64,000 nt of DNA, from the NCBI GenBank assembly GCA_019671135.1, contig JAHRHY010000016.1, positions 62,001 through 126,000 of the forward strand, read 5' to 3'. Source of the stretch: Linnemannia hyalina. Taxonomy: Eukaryota > Mortierellomycota > Mortierellomycetes > Mortierellales > Mortierellaceae. Within the stretch, counting starts at the first letter, position 1; each line of letters opens with the position of its first letter. This document shows, in pieces, positions 60,916 through 64,000 of the stretch. The position numbers and the translations under genes were made by a program. Under the pieces are notes generated by a model. The model worked only from the letters and a program-made list of their open reading frames with translations. It was not told where the DNA came from and made no database searches.

Positions 60916-63584
60916 ATGTTAACCTGCCTGAAGGCCACTATTCATATACCCGTCGTCCTCCGCCGACCGCCTTGTCTGCGCCACGCCTCGCTTCTTCCCC
61001 TCCTTCGTCCCTCTTCGCCTTCCCTCTTAACTTCATACCGACCACTCTTTCAGAAAGGACATAATAACCCTGTCCCTACGACAGCCCTTTCTCCCGTTCT
61101 CCGCTACTTTTCAACCTCAAGACTATTGTCTTCCGAGTCTGCTGCCGCAACAGCAACAACCACCTCCGCACCCCTTCTTCCTATCTCTATCCCCGCTCCT
61201 AAAAAGCTTTCCAAAAAGACCCTTAAAGCCAGCAAACTAAAGCTCAAGTACAAGGCTAAAGCCAGCATTTCTACCGATCCCCTTCCTTTTACCAAGCCTC
61301 CGCCGCCGCAGCCGCAGCCATCCCAGCACTCTTTGGACGAATTTATTTCTGCTGTCAAGAAACCTAAAAAGAGCGCATTGTCAAAAGAGACTATTGTCAC
61401 TGTCAAAAAGTCCAGGGATCCCACCCCTCTACCCACCTCCAAGCAATCCAAAGTGAAGAACAGCAAGGTCTCCAAGAGTGCAGCCACTGGTAATTTATCA
61501 CTTGTCCAACTGACACCACTGACCTTTCTTTTTCAAAGTGTTTGTTGTATCAATTGGCCCTTAAGATGGTGTTGTTCATCAAAGAGACTCATCGCCTTTC
61601 TCCCTTATTCATCATATGTAGCACCGCAACAAGCCCAGGAGGGTTTGTCATCGTCATCGACAGCACCAGGCTTTCAAACAAGGACAGCATTCAAGCGCGA
61701 CCAAAAGAAGAAACACAGGATACAACCGCACAAGAAAGAACGGGCGCCGTCTTTTCACAAAAAATTTACTTCAACACCACCCGGATTCGATGACGGAACC
61801 ACAATGAGCGCCAACGAGACCATGTCGGATCAGGTTCAGATCCTGTGCGAGGCCTTTGCCGAGGCCAACATCCGCCGTGTCCGTCAATACCCACCCGTCT
61901 TCTTGATCGGTACATATGAGCATGCCGAGCTGGCCATGCAGATCTTTACGGAATACTACGAACTCACCACCCAGGGACTCGGACACGTTGGATTCGATAC
62001 CGAGACTGAATGTCATTGGGACAACCCGGCGGCACAGAGAGACGAGGTCTCGATCATCCAGATGGCATCTCAGGATATTTGCCTGCTCTTCCAGATCAAC
62101 CGCATTGTCAATGTTGCACGGTGCCCCTTCCCATCCCGTCTCAAGGCATTCCTGGAGGACCCTACTCATCTCAAGCTAGGAGTTGGTGCCAAACGGGATG
62201 CTAAGGATCTGGACCGAATTTTTAACATCGACTGCGATGGAGTTGTTGATCTGGAAGTCATGGCATTGGAGAAGAAAGTTCTTGAGCGGTCACTTCAGGA
62301 TTTGGACGAAAAGTACGGTCGGCCGGGACGAGAGGTCCTTAAGACTCATGCGATGCTTCGATGGAAATGGAACGCCGTGGAGTTGCAACCCCAGTGGGTG
62401 TGGTATGCTGCCAAGGATGCCTTTGCTGGAATTGCTATCTATGAGAACATGATGGCCGATCGGGTCAAGGATACCTTCAAGCCCTATGAGGAAAGATTCC
62501 CTATGACCGACAAGGAGCTGAAAAGGGACATCATGACCTTCCTCGAGCGTGCCATGGGTGGCAAAGGCAGGGTATGTTCTTCTCTTCTGACGTGCATTCG
62601 AACGTGATGAAGAATATTGTAAGCACATTCTTCGTACTAACTCTTAATATATAATTATCCTATTGTGAGTAGCAAACAACGTTGGGAGCGGTGGAGACGA
62701 CGTTGCAAAAGGGCTATGGTCGATTCCAAAAAATGTACCAACCTAAGGAGAGAAACGCTCAGGTCAAGGAGTTGGTTCGTCAACTGATCACGGATAATCG
62801 TTTGACTCGAGTGGCCCAGACACCCTTAACCGCCGCCAACAAGGACGACGTTCTCATTATCACAGGCGAGCGACTGGAACGCGTGCTCAGGACTCAGGAA
62901 GCGATCGATGTTCTCCGGCCGTACTTCAACAACTCGCCTGTTTATATTCACAGCCTCAGCACCAAGGGTATCACTCTCCCTAGGACTCTGGATAACTCTG
63001 CTGGTTCTGCTGTGGACGAGAATTACGAGGATCTCCGACTTTTTGTTGAACTGGGTTCGATGTGGCAGCAACCGCGCAAGTTGAACGGGATGACATCTTC
63101 GTTCTTGTTTGAATTGGAGGCAGCAGGATACCATGGCCTACCCCCTGTGGCGAAATCTGAACCTGGATACAAGCTGCCCGAGAAGAAGATTGTCCAGGCG
63201 AATATGGAGCGGGCTAAGGCGAACGATGTTGGGAGCAAGTGGAGAGCGTATGTAAACCGACTGGTTCGTCGACGCGTGCTTGTGATGGAGAGTGGATTGT
63301 ATATGATGGATCACGATCTGGAGGATCGATGCCGTGAGGCTGCACCCGAGTTACCAAGGGAGATTGTTGATCCTGCGGAAAATAAGCGACAGAAGGCATT
63401 GCGCAGGACAGCGATCACGGAGGGGCGTTTGTCGACGGTCAAGGATCTGACGAATGCGGAGGATTGGGGACATGGAGCTCAGAAGCGTGTTCGTCTAGTT
63501 CCTGACGAAGGTGATGATGATGTCGCCGAGGTTGAGAACGACAACGAGCAAGAGGATGAGGAAATGGTTGCTGCTGCTATATAG
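60916..63584 (+). CDS. DEDDy 3'-5' exonuclease with mitochondrial-type leader
   Basis: Three exons, 60916-61489, 61622-62571 and 62673-63584, 811 residues. The first ~75 residues are Arg/Ser/Leu-rich without acids until LLSSES, with RYFSTSRLL resembling a mitochondrial processing site. A Lys/Pro-rich linker follows. The exonuclease fold (DNA_pol_A_exo1/WRN-like, about 330-520) shows Exo I GFDTETE, Exo II GVGAKRDAKDLDRI and Exo III YAAKDAFAG with the Y-x3-D of the DEDDy class. About 300 further residues, with WRAYVNRLVRRRVLVMESG, end in an acidic tail (EDEEMVAAAI) and have no domain I can name. The 132-nt first intron is stop-free and a multiple of three, so retention would insert 44 residues. 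A role in mitochondrial nucleic-acid processing is inferred. Confidence 0.85.
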
Positions 63585-63976
63585 AACTTTTCAATTGTAT
63601 TCCTATTTATTATTGCCCTTGTGCTTGACAAGGGTGATCATGGATGATCTTTTAATCCTTTTCGGGGGTGTGTATGTGTCTGTGTGTGTGTGTGTGTAGG
63701 AGTGTCAAGATGATGAAATGATTCTTCCACTGTCGCATTTGCTACACTCTGATCTGGTCTCACTACCCTTGTTCTCATGGCGCTGCCCTTTCCACTCTGC
63801 TTTCCAACTTCCTTCAGAACACACCAACCCACCCATCCACGAAGCACAGAAAACACAACACAACACACTTAACATACTTAACATACACCAACCACCACAA
63901 CCACACCCACACTTTGTCCTCTATCTTCATTCACACCACTCGCCAAGCAACCATTCAACAGCCACAACACATAACA
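63585..63976. other. intergenic region at right edge
   Basis: 3' flank of the exonuclease gene with a short (GT)n run at about 63680-63697, then an AC-rich, G-poor stretch (63820-63976) that looks like a fungal 5' leader. Confidence 0.5.
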
Positions 63977-64000
63977 ATGACGCAACAGAAACGTCAGCCC
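63977..64000 (+). CDS. possible start of a gene cut by the window edge
   Basis: An ATG follows a CA-rich leader (CATAACA just before it) and opens MTQQKRQP to the window end. Only eight codons are visible, so this is a guess from leader composition. Confidence 0.3.

Overview
The window looks like nuclear DNA of a filamentous, early-diverging fungus. Genes are split by short GT-AG introns (mostly about 80-310 nt, often GTAAGT or GTACGT at the donor and TAG at the acceptor). Host genes include fungal homocitrate synthase (alpha-aminoadipate lysine pathway), UDP-GlcNAc pyrophosphorylase for chitin, and a Yak1 kinase with long Gln-rich tails. There is also a Crypton tyrosine recombinase with a GCR1_C-like end. 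Mortierellomycota or Mucoromycota is my inference from style; I could not run a search.

Layout. 1-1258 is a 19-bp minisatellite that runs off the left edge. 1262-4163 is a transposon-rich patch: two ~125-140 bp inverted repeats bracket a spliced gene broken by one amber codon, followed by a Tc1/mariner transposase also broken by an amber codon. 5793-6527 is a glutathione S-transferase. 9359-9456 is a tRNA-like sequence. 9722-15067 is the seven-exon YAK1 kinase gene. From about 15.96 to 35.0 kb lies a mobile-element island around two intact tRNA genes, Leu(CAG) and Ala(TGC). It holds three head-to-tail pairs of poly(A)-ended retroelement copies, a Crypton-type recombinase gene, a MITE, a hAT transposon with a perfect 8-bp target duplication, and an LTR-like stretch. 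One host gene, a UFD1-domain zinc-finger protein, sits inside the island. From 35.4 kb to the end the DNA is ordinary host sequence: an unknown acidic protein, UAP1, a small secreted protein, an eight-exon SPX plus aspartoacylase-type hydrolase fusion, homocitrate synthase, OST1/ribophorin I, DRG1 GTPase, a divergently transcribed mitochondrial-type 3'-5' exonuclease, and the first codons of another possible gene.

Most worth following up: (1) the retroelement family at 16.2-16.9, 27.9-33.7 and 34.5-35.0 kb. Its long ORF carries a complete RNase H active site and a Cys-His finger behind a coiled coil, but shows no reverse transcriptase. Two of its three clusters lie just upstream of tRNA genes, and each cluster is a head-to-tail pair joined at a poly(A) tract. 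(2) The SPX-hydrolase fusion, which joins a phosphate/inositol-polyphosphate sensing domain to a zinc hydrolase. (3) The inverted-repeat cassette at 1262-3163 with its own spliced gene.

Exon boundaries were read by eye from splice signals and checked by keeping the reading frame; each may be off by a base or two. No gene name was confirmed by database search.
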